From NCBI GenBank assembly GCA_050303615.1, contig JBNLCC010000119.1:12878-76877 (forward strand): a DNA stretch of 64,000 nt. The letters are read 5' to 3'. The stretch comes from CAZDXJ01 sp050303615 (GTDB lineage Bacteria; Pseudomonadota; Gammaproteobacteria; Methylococcales; Methylomonadaceae). A program made the translations under genes and the position numbers. Below are positions 53,388-63,964 of this stretch, piece after piece; position 1 is the stretch's first letter, and every line of letters begins with the position of its first letter. The notes beneath the pieces are model-generated. The model was given only the letters and a program-made list of their open reading frames with translations. It had not been told where the DNA came from and did not search any database.

Positions 53388-54490
53388 CAGGCCGCCTTTT
53401 TTGCGAAACTCATTTTAATCCACTCCACGCCGTAAAGTTTTACTATTATGAAACCGATCACCACCAGCATAATCAAATAAATTGCGAAAAATCCGCTCCA
53501 TGGCGGAATGATACCGTTCACCACCCAACTGTGGCTAAGCCGGCGAACATTTGCATAACAAAAATAAATCAAAAATGCAGTAAACAAGTTCCCATATATT
53601 CCGCCTCTAGGGGAAATATGGGCTAAAGGGACAGCCAGTGCTCCCAGAATGATCACACCGAAAGGTATCGCCAGACGTTGTTGCAATTCTGCAATATCCG
53701 GCAATTGATTTGAACTCAGCAATTGACCGGTGGAAACCGCTTCACGATCGAGGTCCGTTGCTCTTAAGACCGCTTCGAGTCTGAACGCATATTGTTCGAA
53801 GTTTTCCACAATAAAATTGACGTCTCCCGGTTTACCCTGCAACCGCTCCCCATCCATTAGAACCAAATAACGTCCATCGGGCAGATCCTGGATTTTACCC
53901 GTTTCGGAGGTAATGATACCGAGGTCGCCTTGCAATCTGTTCTGCACGAATACATGGCGCAACAGATTGTGCGACGTTATTTCCTGCACATAAAATACCA
54001 GATCACCATGCTGGTATTCACTAAAACGCCCCGCACTAATCCCTTTTAAATCTACAGACTGCTGATCCCTATGAATCAATTGATCGATAGTTGCTTCAGC
54101 CCACGGAGCGGCAAAAAAAGACATACAGGCAGCGAAGGCAAACAACGGGACAATCAACAGAAACACGGAACGGTATAAAGTGACAATGCCGACACCTGCA
54201 GAGGATAACGCATCCATTTCATGATCCCGATACATCCTTCCAAAGACCATCAACACCGCTATAAAGAAGGCGGCGGGAAGAAAAGCAGCTAGAGCTACAA
54301 CCGTCTTTAATGCAAAAATGGAGGTTACAATTTCATTTGAAACCTCGCCTTTGATCGCCTTACCCAATATGCGGATGAACTCCCTGCTGACAATAATAAT
54401 GACAATGGTAGATAAGGCCGCAACTAAAGTTTTGATCAAATCGGTAACAATCAATTTATCCAGGACGGTCACAAAACGGTTATTGCGCAT
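53384..54490 (-). CDS. lptF: LPS export permease LptF
   Basis: A 368-residue partner of LptG with the same six-helix and jellyroll plan: FLPAAFFIAVLMVFGRMYRDHEMDALSSAGVG and LAVPLAHISPRGGIYGNLFTAFLIYF. ATG at 54490 is used here; an ATG at 54499 in the same frame is possible. It is divergent from pepA, the usual gammaproteobacterial arrangement. Confidence 0.95.
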   Translation of the reverse strand: MRNNRFVTVLDKLIVTDLIKTLVAALSTIVIIIVSREFIRILGKAIKGEVSNEIVTSIFALKTVVALAAFLPAAFFIAVLMVFGRMYRDHEMDALSSAGVGIVTLYRSVFLLIVPLFAFAACMSFFAAPWAEATIDQLIHRDQQSVDLKGISAGRFSEYQHGDLVFYVQEITSHNLLRHVFVQNRLQGDLGIITSETGKIQDLPDGRYLVLMDGERLQGKPGDVNFIVENFEQYAFRLEAVLRATDLDREAVSTGQLLSSNQLPDIAELQQRLAIPFGVIILGALAVPLAHISPRGGIYGNLFTAFLIYFCYANVRRLSHSWVVNGIIPPWSGFFAIYLIMLVVIGFIIVKLYGVEWIKMSFAKKAAW

Positions 54491-54631
54491 TATCACCATC
54501 CCCAATCCGACAAATAGTTTCTTTCATTTCCTCTCACAAACTTCTGATTATTGTATAATTGGTTCATTGCGATTCAGATATCAGCTCTGCTTCACCAGGG
54601 TTTTGTAAATTAAAAATTCACCGGTACCACA

Positions 54632-56128
54632 ATGGAATATTCTATAGAAAGCTCACCTTTAGAAAAACTGCAAAGTAGCTGCATTATTGTCGGCATTTTT
54701 GAAAATCAGGAATTAACGCCGTCGGCCGCCTATCTTGACCAGCATATTCACGGATTGATCGGTACCATCCTCAAGCGAGGCGACCTATCAGGGAAAAAGG
54801 GTGAAACAACGCTGTTGAATTATATACCGGATAGCGACATTGAACGTATTCTTTTGGTTGGTCTGGGAAAAAAAGAAGAGCTTAACACTAAAAATTATCG
54901 CAAGGCGGTTACTTCAGCGATTAAATGTTTAAAAGAAAAAAAAATACAAAAGACGGTATGTACCTTCGCGGAAGTAAAAGTCGGAAACTATGACTGGACC
55001 TGGAAAACCCGGCAAATTATCGAAATAGTGGATCACGCCTGTTATCAATTTACGCAATTGAAAAGTGACAACAATAAAAAAATAAATCTCAAAGAAGTGC
55101 TGATTCACGTTCCCGAATCCGCTGCGGAACAGGCCGCAATCGGCTTGTGTCAAGGCAAGGCCATAGCAGCCGGAGTAAACCTGGCGAGGACGCTGGCCGA
55201 TCTTCCCGGTAATATTTGTACGCCATCCTATTTGGCCGAACAAGCCGTCATCCTTGGCCGGTCCAACAATAAACTGAAAGTGAACATACTGGAAGAAGCG
55301 GACATGCAGGAATTGTCCATGGGGGCACTGTTGTCGGTGACCCGCGGCAGCCGCCAGCCGGCCAAACTGATTGTCGTTGAATATTCAGGCGCCGGACAAA
55401 GCACTCAACCCATTGTACTCGTCGGCAAGGGCCTCACTTTTGATGCCGGCGGTATCTCGCTTAAGCCCGGCGCCAACATGGATGAAATGAAATACGACAT
55501 GTGCGGCGGAGCGTCGGTTCTGGGCGCACTATCCGCCGCCGTTGCGTTGGATTTGCCGCTCAATATAGTCGGTCTTATTCCCTCTTCGGAAAACATGCCT
55601 GACGGAAATGCCAATAAACCCGGGGATGTGTTGACCAGCATGTCGGGAAAAACCATCGAAGTTCTGAATACCGATGCGGAAGGCCGCCTGATTCTTTGTG
55701 ATACCTTAACCTATGCGAAAAAATATAATCCCGAGGTGGTTATCGATATCGCGACACTGACCGGCGCCTGCCTCATTGCTTTAGGAAGAACGCCGAGCGG
55801 TTTATTAGGCAATGACGACCCACTCTGCGATGATCTGACCGAGGCCGCCGAAACTTCCTGTGATACCGTGTGGCGGCTGCCAATCTGGGAGGAATACCAA
55901 GAGCAGCTCAAATCCAATTTTGCCGACATGGCCAACATCGGCGGCCGCGATGCCGGCACCATCACCGCGGCCTGTTTTCTGTCGCGCTTTACGGAAGACT
56001 ATCGCTGGGCACATCTGGATATCGCCGGCACTGCTTGGCGTACCGGCAGTAACAAGGGCGCAACCGGCCGCCCGGTACCGTTACTATGTCAATATCTGCT
56101 GGACAGAGCTGCACAACAAGTGAACTAA
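54632..56128 (+). CDS. pepA: leucyl aminopeptidase PepA
   Basis: A 498-residue M17 aminopeptidase. The C-terminal catalytic domain has VGKGLTFDAGGISLKPG (metal Lys and Asp), MKYDMCGGASVLGA and the signature NTDAEGRLILCD. The N-terminal domain can bind DNA in E. coli, where PepA also assists Xer recombination and carAB control. It precedes holC and valS, as in E. coli. Confidence 0.97.
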   Translation: MEYSIESSPLEKLQSSCIIVGIFENQELTPSAAYLDQHIHGLIGTILKRGDLSGKKGETTLLNYIPDSDIERILLVGLGKKEELNTKNYRKAVTSAIKCLKEKKIQKTVCTFAEVKVGNYDWTWKTRQIIEIVDHACYQFTQLKSDNNKKINLKEVLIHVPESAAEQAAIGLCQGKAIAAGVNLARTLADLPGNICTPSYLAEQAVILGRSNNKLKVNILEEADMQELSMGALLSVTRGSRQPAKLIVVEYSGAGQSTQPIVLVGKGLTFDAGGISLKPGANMDEMKYDMCGGASVLGALSAAVALDLPLNIVGLIPSSENMPDGNANKPGDVLTSMSGKTIEVLNTDAEGRLILCDTLTYAKKYNPEVVIDIATLTGACLIALGRTPSGLLGNDDPLCDDLTEAAETSCDTVWRLPIWEEYQEQLKSNFADMANIGGRDAGTITAACFLSRFTEDYRWAHLDIAGTAWRTGSNKGATGRPVPLLCQYLLDRAAQQVN

Positions 56129-56349
56129 ACCACGCTTAGAAGGAAAAACCGGTGTCCTCTGATCAAGTTCGGACTTTGCTGCCAATTCCTCCCTCCTGCA
56201 GGAAATGAGCTGCGCCGTACCGAAACTCGACGTACGATAAATTTAATTAGGATTGATGAGCATCGATGCTTATGCGTTTTTTTGCACGCCATTGACACAA
56301 ACACCTTAACTAACGTGGGAATCAACATCAAACAGGATTGTTGCCAATA

Positions 56350-56796
56350 ATGAAAATCGCTGCGGCTATGCCTGAAATCAGTTTTTATATATTAAAATCA
56401 AATTCCGAACAGCAGCGATTGTCCTTCATTTGTAAATTAGTGGAAAAAATTTACCGCAACGGACAGAAAATTTACATTCTGACCGATTCGGAAATAAAAA
56501 GCCGTCAATTAGACGATCTGCTCTGGACGTTCCGCGCCGGAAGTTTTATCCCTCACCAGATATTTTCAGGCGCACCGCCTTCCGCTGAGACACCGGTGTT
56601 AATCGGCTCACAGAATGCGCCAGAGGAATGGCAAAGCACATTGATCAATTTATCTGAAAAGTTACCGGACAATATCCATCAATCCGAACGGATTATGGAA
56701 ATTCTGGACAACAATGAAACAACCAGGCAAGCCGGCAGAATCCGCTACCGGGATTATCAGCGGCAACATTGCGATATTACCACCCATAAGCTTTAA
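56350..56796 (+). CDS. holC: DNA polymerase III chi subunit HolC
   Basis: A 148-residue clamp-loader accessory protein that links polymerase III to SSB. PEISFYILKSNSEQQRLSFICKLVEKIYRNGQKIYILTDSE and LDDLLWTFRAGSFIPHQ match the family. The ATG at 56350 has CAGGA upstream at a long distance; the ATG at 56368 (MPEISFY) aligns better with the E. coli N-terminus and is an equal choice. It lies between pepA and valS. Confidence 0.9.
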   Translation: MKIAAAMPEISFYILKSNSEQQRLSFICKLVEKIYRNGQKIYILTDSEIKSRQLDDLLWTFRAGSFIPHQIFSGAPPSAETPVLIGSQNAPEEWQSTLINLSEKLPDNIHQSERIMEILDNNETTRQAGRIRYRDYQRQHCDITTHKL

Positions 56797-56846
56797 TCTC
56801 TTTTACAAATCAGTCCGCAGTATTTTTACACCGTTTACCCGCCATC

Positions 56847-56862
56847 CGTGACCGCGGTCACG
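56847..56862. promoter_or_regulatory. 16-base perfect palindrome upstream of valS
   Basis: CGTGACCGCGGTCACG, self-complementary across all 16 bases, sits 118 bases before the valS start codon. It has no spacer, so it looks more like a dimeric protein site than a terminator. The binding protein is unknown. Confidence 0.4.
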
Positions 56863-56980
56863 CGTTATCTGATGATGCATACGGATTTGCGGTAGTGCAT
56901 CGGTAATCGGGAAAATATATTTTTTTCCGGTTAGAATATAGCCAATCTTTACCTAAATATTTAAATAAAAGACTGACTCC

Positions 56981-59791
56981 ATGGATAAAACTTACGACCC
57001 ACTTTCAATTGAGCAACGCTGGTATCAGACTTGGGAACAACAAGGCTATTTTAAAGCCAATCAGGAGGGTGAATCCTATTGCATTATGATCCCTCCGCCC
57101 AATGTTACTGGCAGTCTGCATATGGGCCATGCTTTCCAGGACACCATCATGGACGCATTGATCCGCTACCAGCGCATGAAAGGTAAAAGTGCTTTGTGGC
57201 AGGTCGGCACGGATCATGCAGGCATTGCCACGCAAATGGTCGTCGAACGACTGATCAATGCGGAAAACAAAAGCCGCCACGACTACGGACGTGAAAAATT
57301 CATCGAAAAAATCTGGGAGTGGAAACAACAATCCGGGGGCACCATCACCCAACAATTGCGCCGTATGGGCAGCTCCCTGGACTGGTCCAGAGAACGATTC
57401 ACCATGGACGAAGGCCTATCGGCTGCGGTACGGGAGGTTTTTGTCAAACTTTATGAAGAAGGCTTGATCTATCGTGGAAAACGCCTGGTTAACTGGGATC
57501 CGGTTTTACATACCGCCGTTTCCGACCTCGAAGTACTCTCCGAAGAAGAAAACGGTTATCTCTGGCACATGCGCTATCCGCTTTCCAACGGCACCGGCAA
57601 CTTGGTGGTAGCGACGACAAGACCGGAAACCATGCTCGGCGATGCCGCCGTAGCGATTCACCCCAATGACGAACGTTATAAACACCTGCTGGGTGAATAC
57701 GTCGAATTACCCTTAACCGGGCGGCGTATCCCAATTATTGCCGACGAACATGTCGATCCTGAATTCGGTACCGGCTGCGTAAAAATTACCCCGGCCCATG
57801 ATTTCAACGATTATGAGGTATGGTTGCGGCACCGCGACAATATCAGTATTCAGGAACAACCCCACGGGGGCTTGATTAATATTTTCACCGCGGATGCGGC
57901 GGTCCGCGCCAACACCGACGAAGAAGGCCAGCTTATTCCCGAACAATATAGCAGCCTTGACCGTTTTGAAGCCCGCAAACGAATCGTTACCGATTTGCAG
58001 CAATTGGACTTGCTGGAAAAAATCGATGACCACAAATTGATGGTGCCCCGCGGCGACCGCAGCCACAGCATCATCGAACCGTTGCTTACCGATCAATGGT
58101 ATGTCAAAGTTGGGCCCCTGGCCAAACCGGCCATAGAGGCGGTGGAAAGCGGCGCCATCCGTTTTGTGCCGGACAACTGGAAAAATACCTATTTTGAATG
58201 GATGCACAACATTCAGGACTGGTGCATTTCCCGGCAGATCTGGTGGGGACACCGCATCCCGGCCTGGTATGATGAGCAGGACAATATCTATGTCGGACGC
58301 AGCGAACAGGAAATCCGCGCCAAACATCAATTACCAGACGACCTGCCATTGAAGCAGGATGACGACGTACTGGACACATGGTTTTCTTCGGCACTCTGGC
58401 CTTTTTCCACATTGGGCTGGCCGGAACAAACGCCTGAACTTGCCAAATATTATCCGACCAGCGTGCTGGTTACCGGCTTTGATATTATCTTCTTCTGGGT
58501 TGCCCGAATGATCATGATGGGCCTCAAATTCATGGATGACGTGCCATTTAGGGAAGTTTACGTACACGGATTGGTGCGTGATGCCGAAGGCCAAAAAATG
58601 TCTAAATCCAAAGGCAATATTTTGGACCCTATCGACGTTATTGACGGCATCGATTTGGAAAGCCTGGTTGCCAAACGAACTGCCGGCATGATGCAGCCGC
58701 ACTTGGCACAAAAAATTGAAAAAATAACGCGCACCAATTTTCCCGACGGGATCCCGGCTTACGGCACCGACGCACTGCGCTTTACCTTCGCTTCACTGGC
58801 TTCCACGGGACGCGACATTCGCTTGGATGCCGGACGAATCGACGGCTACCGGAATTTTTGCAATAAACTCTGGAACGCCGCGCGTTTCGTGTTGATGAAT
58901 ACCGAAAACCGGGATAACGGCTTCGGCCATTCATCTTGCCGTTTTTCCCTGGCGGACCGTTGGATAACCTCGCGGTTCTGTCAGGTGACCGAAATCACCA
59001 CCAAGGCAATCGAAAATTACCGTTTCGATCTGGCGGCGCAAGCGATCTATGAATTCACCTGGAACGAATATTGTGACTGGTATCTGGAGTTAGCGAAAAT
59101 ATCCTTGCAGGTGGATGATACCGATTTACAGCGCGGCACACGCAAAACCCTGTTGACTATTCTGGAAAAACTGTTGCGTTTAGCGCATCCGATCATGCCG
59201 TTCATTACCGAAGAAATCTGGCAACGCGTTGCGCCTTTGACCGGTATCGCCGGCGAGACGATCATGCTATGCGATTATCCCGCTGCCGATGCCGCAGATA
59301 TCGATCCGGCAGCAGTCGAGGAAATTAACTGGCTGATGAATCTTATTCTCGGAGTCCGTCGAATTCGCGGTGAAATGAATATCGCACCGGGTAAATCGTT
59401 ACCGGTTTTATTGCAGAACGGTTCTGAAACAGACCGCACCTATCTGCAAAACAGCGAAAGGCATATCCGAAAACTCGGCCGTCTGCAATGCATCACCTGG
59501 CTGCAGGAAGACGAGACCGCGCCGGAAGCGGCAATTGCTTTGGTCGGTGACTTGAAAATTTTGATCCCGATGGCAGGGCTTATCGACAAACAGGCCGAAC
59601 TCGCCCGCCTGGACAAGGAGATACAGAAAGTTTTGAAGAAACTGCAGCCCATTGAAAACAAATTGAACAATAGCGCTTTTGTTGCCCGGGCACCCCAATC
59701 AGTAATTGAAAAGGAACAAACAAAACTCGATGATTTAAAATCATTGAAAAACAATCTTGAGCAACAGATGGAAAAAATACGGCAATTGTAA
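56981..59791 (+). CDS. valS: valyl-tRNA synthetase
   Basis: A 936-residue class Ia synthetase charging tRNA-Val. The HIGH motif is in PPNVTGSLHMGHAFQD (near 46), the editing domain includes TTRPETMLGDAAVAIHP, and KMSKS is in GQKMSKSKGNILDP (near 540). The C-terminal coiled coil (KQAELARLDKEIQKVLKKLQPIENKL) grips the tRNA. Length is normal. Confidence 0.98.
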   Translation: MDKTYDPLSIEQRWYQTWEQQGYFKANQEGESYCIMIPPPNVTGSLHMGHAFQDTIMDALIRYQRMKGKSALWQVGTDHAGIATQMVVERLINAENKSRHDYGREKFIEKIWEWKQQSGGTITQQLRRMGSSLDWSRERFTMDEGLSAAVREVFVKLYEEGLIYRGKRLVNWDPVLHTAVSDLEVLSEEENGYLWHMRYPLSNGTGNLVVATTRPETMLGDAAVAIHPNDERYKHLLGEYVELPLTGRRIPIIADEHVDPEFGTGCVKITPAHDFNDYEVWLRHRDNISIQEQPHGGLINIFTADAAVRANTDEEGQLIPEQYSSLDRFEARKRIVTDLQQLDLLEKIDDHKLMVPRGDRSHSIIEPLLTDQWYVKVGPLAKPAIEAVESGAIRFVPDNWKNTYFEWMHNIQDWCISRQIWWGHRIPAWYDEQDNIYVGRSEQEIRAKHQLPDDLPLKQDDDVLDTWFSSALWPFSTLGWPEQTPELAKYYPTSVLVTGFDIIFFWVARMIMMGLKFMDDVPFREVYVHGLVRDAEGQKMSKSKGNILDPIDVIDGIDLESLVAKRTAGMMQPHLAQKIEKITRTNFPDGIPAYGTDALRFTFASLASTGRDIRLDAGRIDGYRNFCNKLWNAARFVLMNTENRDNGFGHSSCRFSLADRWITSRFCQVTEITTKAIENYRFDLAAQAIYEFTWNEYCDWYLELAKISLQVDDTDLQRGTRKTLLTILEKLLRLAHPIMPFITEEIWQRVAPLTGIAGETIMLCDYPAADAADIDPAAVEEINWLMNLILGVRRIRGEMNIAPGKSLPVLLQNGSETDRTYLQNSERHIRKLGRLQCITWLQEDETAPEAAIALVGDLKILIPMAGLIDKQAELARLDKEIQKVLKKLQPIENKLNNSAFVARAPQSVIEKEQTKLDDLKSLKNNLEQQMEKIRQL

Positions 59792-59866
59792 ACACGGAGA
59801 ACATGGCGGAAAAGCCTTTCAATAGCGGCAACCTATAATCCGATGGGAATCCGGGTAATGGGCTGC

Positions 59867-59917
59867 AAACGATTCCTAAAAACCGGAACGGAATTGACCG
59901 CTGAAAAAGAATCGTTT
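59867..59917. repeat. 9-base inverted repeat upstream of pilB
   Basis: AAACGATTC at 59867-59875 pairs perfectly with GAATCGTTT at 59909-59917, with 33 bases between, inside the 185-base valS-pilB gap. It may be a paired operator or part of a leader hairpin. Confidence 0.3.
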
Positions 59918-59976
59918 GGATATTACCATTTATTCATCTATATTTGCATATAAAAATAAAAGTATTCCTATAATTT

Positions 59977-61692
59977 ATGGCTACAGTATTTTCCGAAATA
60001 CAATTCGGCGGTCTCGCTAAATGTCTGGTGCAGGAGGGACTACTGACTGAAGCTGAGGCACAGAAGCATGCCCAGGAAGCAAAAAAAAGAAAAGTTTCCT
60101 TAATCAGTTATCTTGTCGAAAATAAATTAGTCAACAGCCGTGATGTAGCCGCCGTTGCTTCAATTGAATTCGGGGTCCCGTTTTTCGACCTGAACGCAAT
60201 TGACCTGCATTCCCTTCCTGTCGATCTGGTCAGCGAGAAACTGATCCGGCAACACCATGCCCTGCCGATCTTTAATCGCGGCAACCGTTTGTTTCTAGCA
60301 GTTTCCGACCCGACCAATTTTCAAGGGATGGATGAAATAAAATTCCATACCCGCCTGGCTATTGAAACCATCCTGGTCGAAGAAGAAAAGCTTAATAAAG
60401 CCATTGAAATAGCAATGGAAGCCGCTGATACGACGATGACGGATCTGCTTGATGAAGACCTGGAAAATATTGACATTTCAGGCGGTGGTTATGACGAATC
60501 CGTTAAAGACGACGCCGACTCGGATATCGACGATGCTCCGATAGTGCGCTTCGTAAACAAGGTATTGCTTGATTCAATCAAAAAAGGCGCTTCCGATATA
60601 CATTTTGAGCCTTACGAAAAATTCTTCCGTATCCGCTTCAGAAGTGACGGCATACTGCACGAATTCGCCAGTCCGCCATCGAACATAGCGAACCGGATCA
60701 TCTCGCGCATTAAAGTCATGTCGCGCATGAACATTGCCGAACGCCGTATCCCCCAGGACGGCCGTATCAAAATGCACATTTCGAAAAACCGCGCCATCGA
60801 TTTTCGTGTCAATTCCTGTCCGACTTTATATGGGGAAAAAGTCGTTCTGCGTATTTTGGACCCGGCTTCCGCACAATTGGGTATCGAACAGCTGGGCTTT
60901 GAAGAAAAACAACGCAAATTATTTCTCGATGCGATTGCCAAACCTTACGGCATGATCCTGGTCACCGGCCCGACAGGTAGCGGTAAAACGGTCTCACTCT
61001 ACACCGGATTGAATATTCTCAACTCCATCGAACGCAATATTTCGACAGCGGAAGATCCGGTGGAAATCACTGTTCCCGGCATTAACCAGGTCAATATGAA
61101 CCCCAAAGCCGGACTCACATTTGCCACGGCACTGAGAGCATTCCTGCGCCAGGATCCGGACATTATTATGGTTGGCGAGATCAGGGATCTGGAAACTGCT
61201 GAAATTGCCGTTAAAGCGGCACAAACGGGTCACTTGGTATTATCCACCCTGCATACTAACGACGCGCCGCAGACCTTGAATCGTCTGGTTCAAATGGGAA
61301 TACCTCCCTATAATATCGCTGCATCGGTGATTTTGATCATGGCCCAGAGGCTTGCCAGACGTTTGTGCGAACATTGCAAAAAAGAAATACAGCTGCCCCA
61401 TAACATCCTCATTTCGTCAGGTTTTAAAGAAGATGAACTCGACACTTTTCCGATTTACGGCCCGGTCGGCTGCGAACACTGCAACAGCGGCTATAGAGGC
61501 CGTATAGGTTTATACCAAGTCATGCAGATTACCGAACAAATGCGCAAACTAATACTGGAAGGTGGAAATACCATGCAGTTGGCCGAACAGGCTAAAACGG
61601 AAGGCGTTAATGACTTACGCACCTCCGGTTTAAATAAAGTCCGGCAGGGTATCACCAGCCTCGAAGAAATCGACAGAGTAACCAAGGATTAA
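59977..61692 (+). CDS. pilB: type IV pilus assembly ATPase PilB
   Basis: A 571-residue extension motor. N1D-like domain (about 1-150), Walker A GPTGSGKT near 331, Asp box and Walker B (RQDPDIIMVGEIRDLETAEIA) near 391, His box HLVLSTLHTNDA. The zinc tetracysteine is LCEHCKKE (near 463) with GCEHCNSGYRGR (near 497). It powers pilin polymerisation at the inner membrane. Followed by pilC after 5 bases. Confidence 0.97.
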   Translation: MATVFSEIQFGGLAKCLVQEGLLTEAEAQKHAQEAKKRKVSLISYLVENKLVNSRDVAAVASIEFGVPFFDLNAIDLHSLPVDLVSEKLIRQHHALPIFNRGNRLFLAVSDPTNFQGMDEIKFHTRLAIETILVEEEKLNKAIEIAMEAADTTMTDLLDEDLENIDISGGGYDESVKDDADSDIDDAPIVRFVNKVLLDSIKKGASDIHFEPYEKFFRIRFRSDGILHEFASPPSNIANRIISRIKVMSRMNIAERRIPQDGRIKMHISKNRAIDFRVNSCPTLYGEKVVLRILDPASAQLGIEQLGFEEKQRKLFLDAIAKPYGMILVTGPTGSGKTVSLYTGLNILNSIERNISTAEDPVEITVPGINQVNMNPKAGLTFATALRAFLRQDPDIIMVGEIRDLETAEIAVKAAQTGHLVLSTLHTNDAPQTLNRLVQMGIPPYNIAASVILIMAQRLARRLCEHCKKEIQLPHNILISSGFKEDELDTFPIYGPVGCEHCNSGYRGRIGLYQVMQITEQMRKLILEGGNTMQLAEQAKTEGVNDLRTSGLNKVRQGITSLEEIDRVTKD

Positions 61693-61697
61693 CTAAA

Positions 61698-62915
61698 ATG
61701 GCGGCACAAATTGAACAAATCGATTACCTCTGGCGGGGAAAAGACCGAACCGGCAACACCTCGCAGGGTGAAATAAGCGCAAAAAGTGAAATTATTGCCC
61801 GTACCGAACTGCGGCGCATGGGCATCCGGGTCATTAAGATCAGAAAAAAACCACAGCCGCTTTTTAGTTCGCGATCAAAAATCACGCCGAAAGATATTGC
61901 GATATTCAGCAGACAATTGGCTACTATGCTGGAGGCTGGCGTACCCCTGGTGCAATCCTTCGACATCATCGCCAAGGGCCATGAAAACCCGGCAATGCAA
62001 AAAATGCTGCTCGGCATCAAAGCCGATATAGAGGGCGGCGACACGTTGGCGGAAGCACTGGGAAAACAACCGCTGTATTTCGACGAATTGTTTTGTAATC
62101 TGGTCGAAGCGGGAGAGAAGGCGGGGGTACTGGAAACGCTGCTGGATAAAATCGCAACCTATAAGGAAAAAACCGAGTCGTTAAAGGGCAAAATCAAAAA
62201 AGCGCTCACCTATCCGACTGCGGTAATCGTGACCGCTTTCATCGTCACCGCCATTTTGCTGATCTTTGTAGTACCGGTGTTCGATGATTTATTTAAAAGT
62301 TTTGGCGCTGAATTACCGGCCTTTACCCAATTTGTGATCGGTATTTCGACATGGATGCAGGAATGGTGGTGGGTTTTCTTCGGTGGTATCATCGCTGCTT
62401 TTTACCTATTTATCTACGTCAAAAAACGATCCCGGGCATTCAATCATTTTCTTGATAAAGCTTTGCTCAAGATTCCGATTATCGGCATGATTATCCATAA
62501 GGCCACAATTGCCAGATTCACCCGAACCCTATCCACCATGTCGGCAGCGGGTGTGCCATTGGTCGAAGCATTGCCCTCGGTTGCCGGAGCCTCCGGCAAT
62601 ATCGTCTACGAAGACGCCATCATGAAAATGCGCGAAGACGTTGCTACCGGCCAGCAACTGCAATTCGCAATGAACCAATCAAAGCTCTTTCCACATATGG
62701 TCGTGCAGATGGTGGCTATCGGCGAAGAATCCGGCGCCGTCGACAGCATGCTGGCCAAAGTAGCGGATTTTTTCGAAGAGGAAGTGGACAATGCAGTGGA
62801 TAACCTCAGCAGTCTGATCGAGCCGCTGATTATGTCCATCTTGGGTATACTGGTAGGCGGTTTGATTATTGCTATGTATCTGCCAATCTTCAAATTGGGT
62901 GCCGCAATACATTAA
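61698..62915 (+). CDS. pilC: type IV pilus inner-membrane platform protein PilC
   Basis: A 405-residue GspF/PilC protein with two homologous cytosolic helical domains (FSRQLATMLEAGVPLVQSFDII and FTRTLSTMSAAGVPLVEALPSV) and three transmembrane helices. It couples PilB to pilin insertion. Standard length and motifs. Confidence 0.97.
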   Translation: MAAQIEQIDYLWRGKDRTGNTSQGEISAKSEIIARTELRRMGIRVIKIRKKPQPLFSSRSKITPKDIAIFSRQLATMLEAGVPLVQSFDIIAKGHENPAMQKMLLGIKADIEGGDTLAEALGKQPLYFDELFCNLVEAGEKAGVLETLLDKIATYKEKTESLKGKIKKALTYPTAVIVTAFIVTAILLIFVVPVFDDLFKSFGAELPAFTQFVIGISTWMQEWWWVFFGGIIAAFYLFIYVKKRSRAFNHFLDKALLKIPIIGMIIHKATIARFTRTLSTMSAAGVPLVEALPSVAGASGNIVYEDAIMKMREDVATGQQLQFAMNQSKLFPHMVVQMVAIGEESGAVDSMLAKVADFFEEEVDNAVDNLSSLIEPLIMSILGILVGGLIIAMYLPIFKLGAAIH

Positions 62916-63079
62916 ACGCGGCAGATTTGCCGGTAGCGCAGACACCGACTTGCATCTCGTCCGGTCCACCGGTTCTGTGGGCAAACCGTTAACAGGTTTG
63001 CCGATATCCGGCAGTCGGATTATTGCCGGCCAGCAACCGCTTTTATGAATCAATTGACAGCTCATCTCCATCGAATCCA

Positions 63080-63952
63080 ATGTCTTTACTGAATATTTTA
63101 CAAACCCACCCTACTCTCTTCAGTGCCGTTATCGGCGTTCTCGGTCTGATGCTCGGCAGTTTTTTGAATGTGGTGATTTACCGGCTGCCGATCATGATGC
63201 AACGCAGTTGGAAAAAAGAATGCAGCGAATACCTGGAACTGGAACCGGAACAACAAAACGAAGAGCGGTTCGATCTGATTCTGCCTCGTTCCAGCTGTCC
63301 GAATTGTAATGCTCCGATCCGAGCCTATCAGAATATACCCATTCTCAGTTATATGTTGCTGCGTGGCAAATGCGCCAACTGCAAGTCGCCGATATCCGTC
63401 CGCTACCCCATCATCGAAGCCTTTACCGGAATAGTGTCCGCCTGGGTTGCCTGGCATTTCGGCTTCACCTGGGAAACGTTGTTTGCATTACTACTGACAT
63501 GGTCACTGCTCGCTTTAAGCGCCATCGATATCGACCACCAACTACTGCCTGATTCAATTACATTGCCTTTGCTGTGGCTCGGCTTACTGCTAAGCGTGTT
63601 CAATGTCTTTTCAGACAGTCATTCAAGCATCATAGGTGCGATAGCCGGTTATCTCAGCCTCTGGTTAGTTTACCAATTATTTAAATTGACGACCGGCAAA
63701 GAAGGCATGGGCTACGGCGATTTCAAATTACTCGCCTTATTCGGCGCCTGGCTGGGTTGGCAATATTTGCCGATGATCATTCTGTTATCCTCATTAGTCG
63801 GCGCGCTTATCGGCATCACGATGGTCATTCTTGCCAAACATGACCGCAACACCCCCATCCCATTCGGCCCTTATCTGGCTGCTGCAGGCTGGCTAGCGTT
63901 GGTTTGGGGCGATGATTTCAACCGTCTTTATTTCAACGCGATCGGCTTATAG
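63080..63952 (+). CDS. pilD: prepilin peptidase and N-methyltransferase PilD
   Basis: A 290-residue membrane enzyme. The N-terminal methyltransferase-linked zinc site is CPNC (near 73) and CANC (near 98). The aspartate protease residues are in ALSAIDIDHQLLPD and GYGDFK (near 212). It cleaves and methylates prepilins. The ATG at 63080 (MSLLNILQ) is chosen; the frame is open from 63023. Confidence 0.96.
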   Translation: MSLLNILQTHPTLFSAVIGVLGLMLGSFLNVVIYRLPIMMQRSWKKECSEYLELEPEQQNEERFDLILPRSSCPNCNAPIRAYQNIPILSYMLLRGKCANCKSPISVRYPIIEAFTGIVSAWVAWHFGFTWETLFALLLTWSLLALSAIDIDHQLLPDSITLPLLWLGLLLSVFNVFSDSHSSIIGAIAGYLSLWLVYQLFKLTTGKEGMGYGDFKLLALFGAWLGWQYLPMIILLSSLVGALIGITMVILAKHDRNTPIPFGPYLAAAGWLALVWGDDFNRLYFNAIGL

Positions 63953-63964
63953 CAAGCTTCATCA

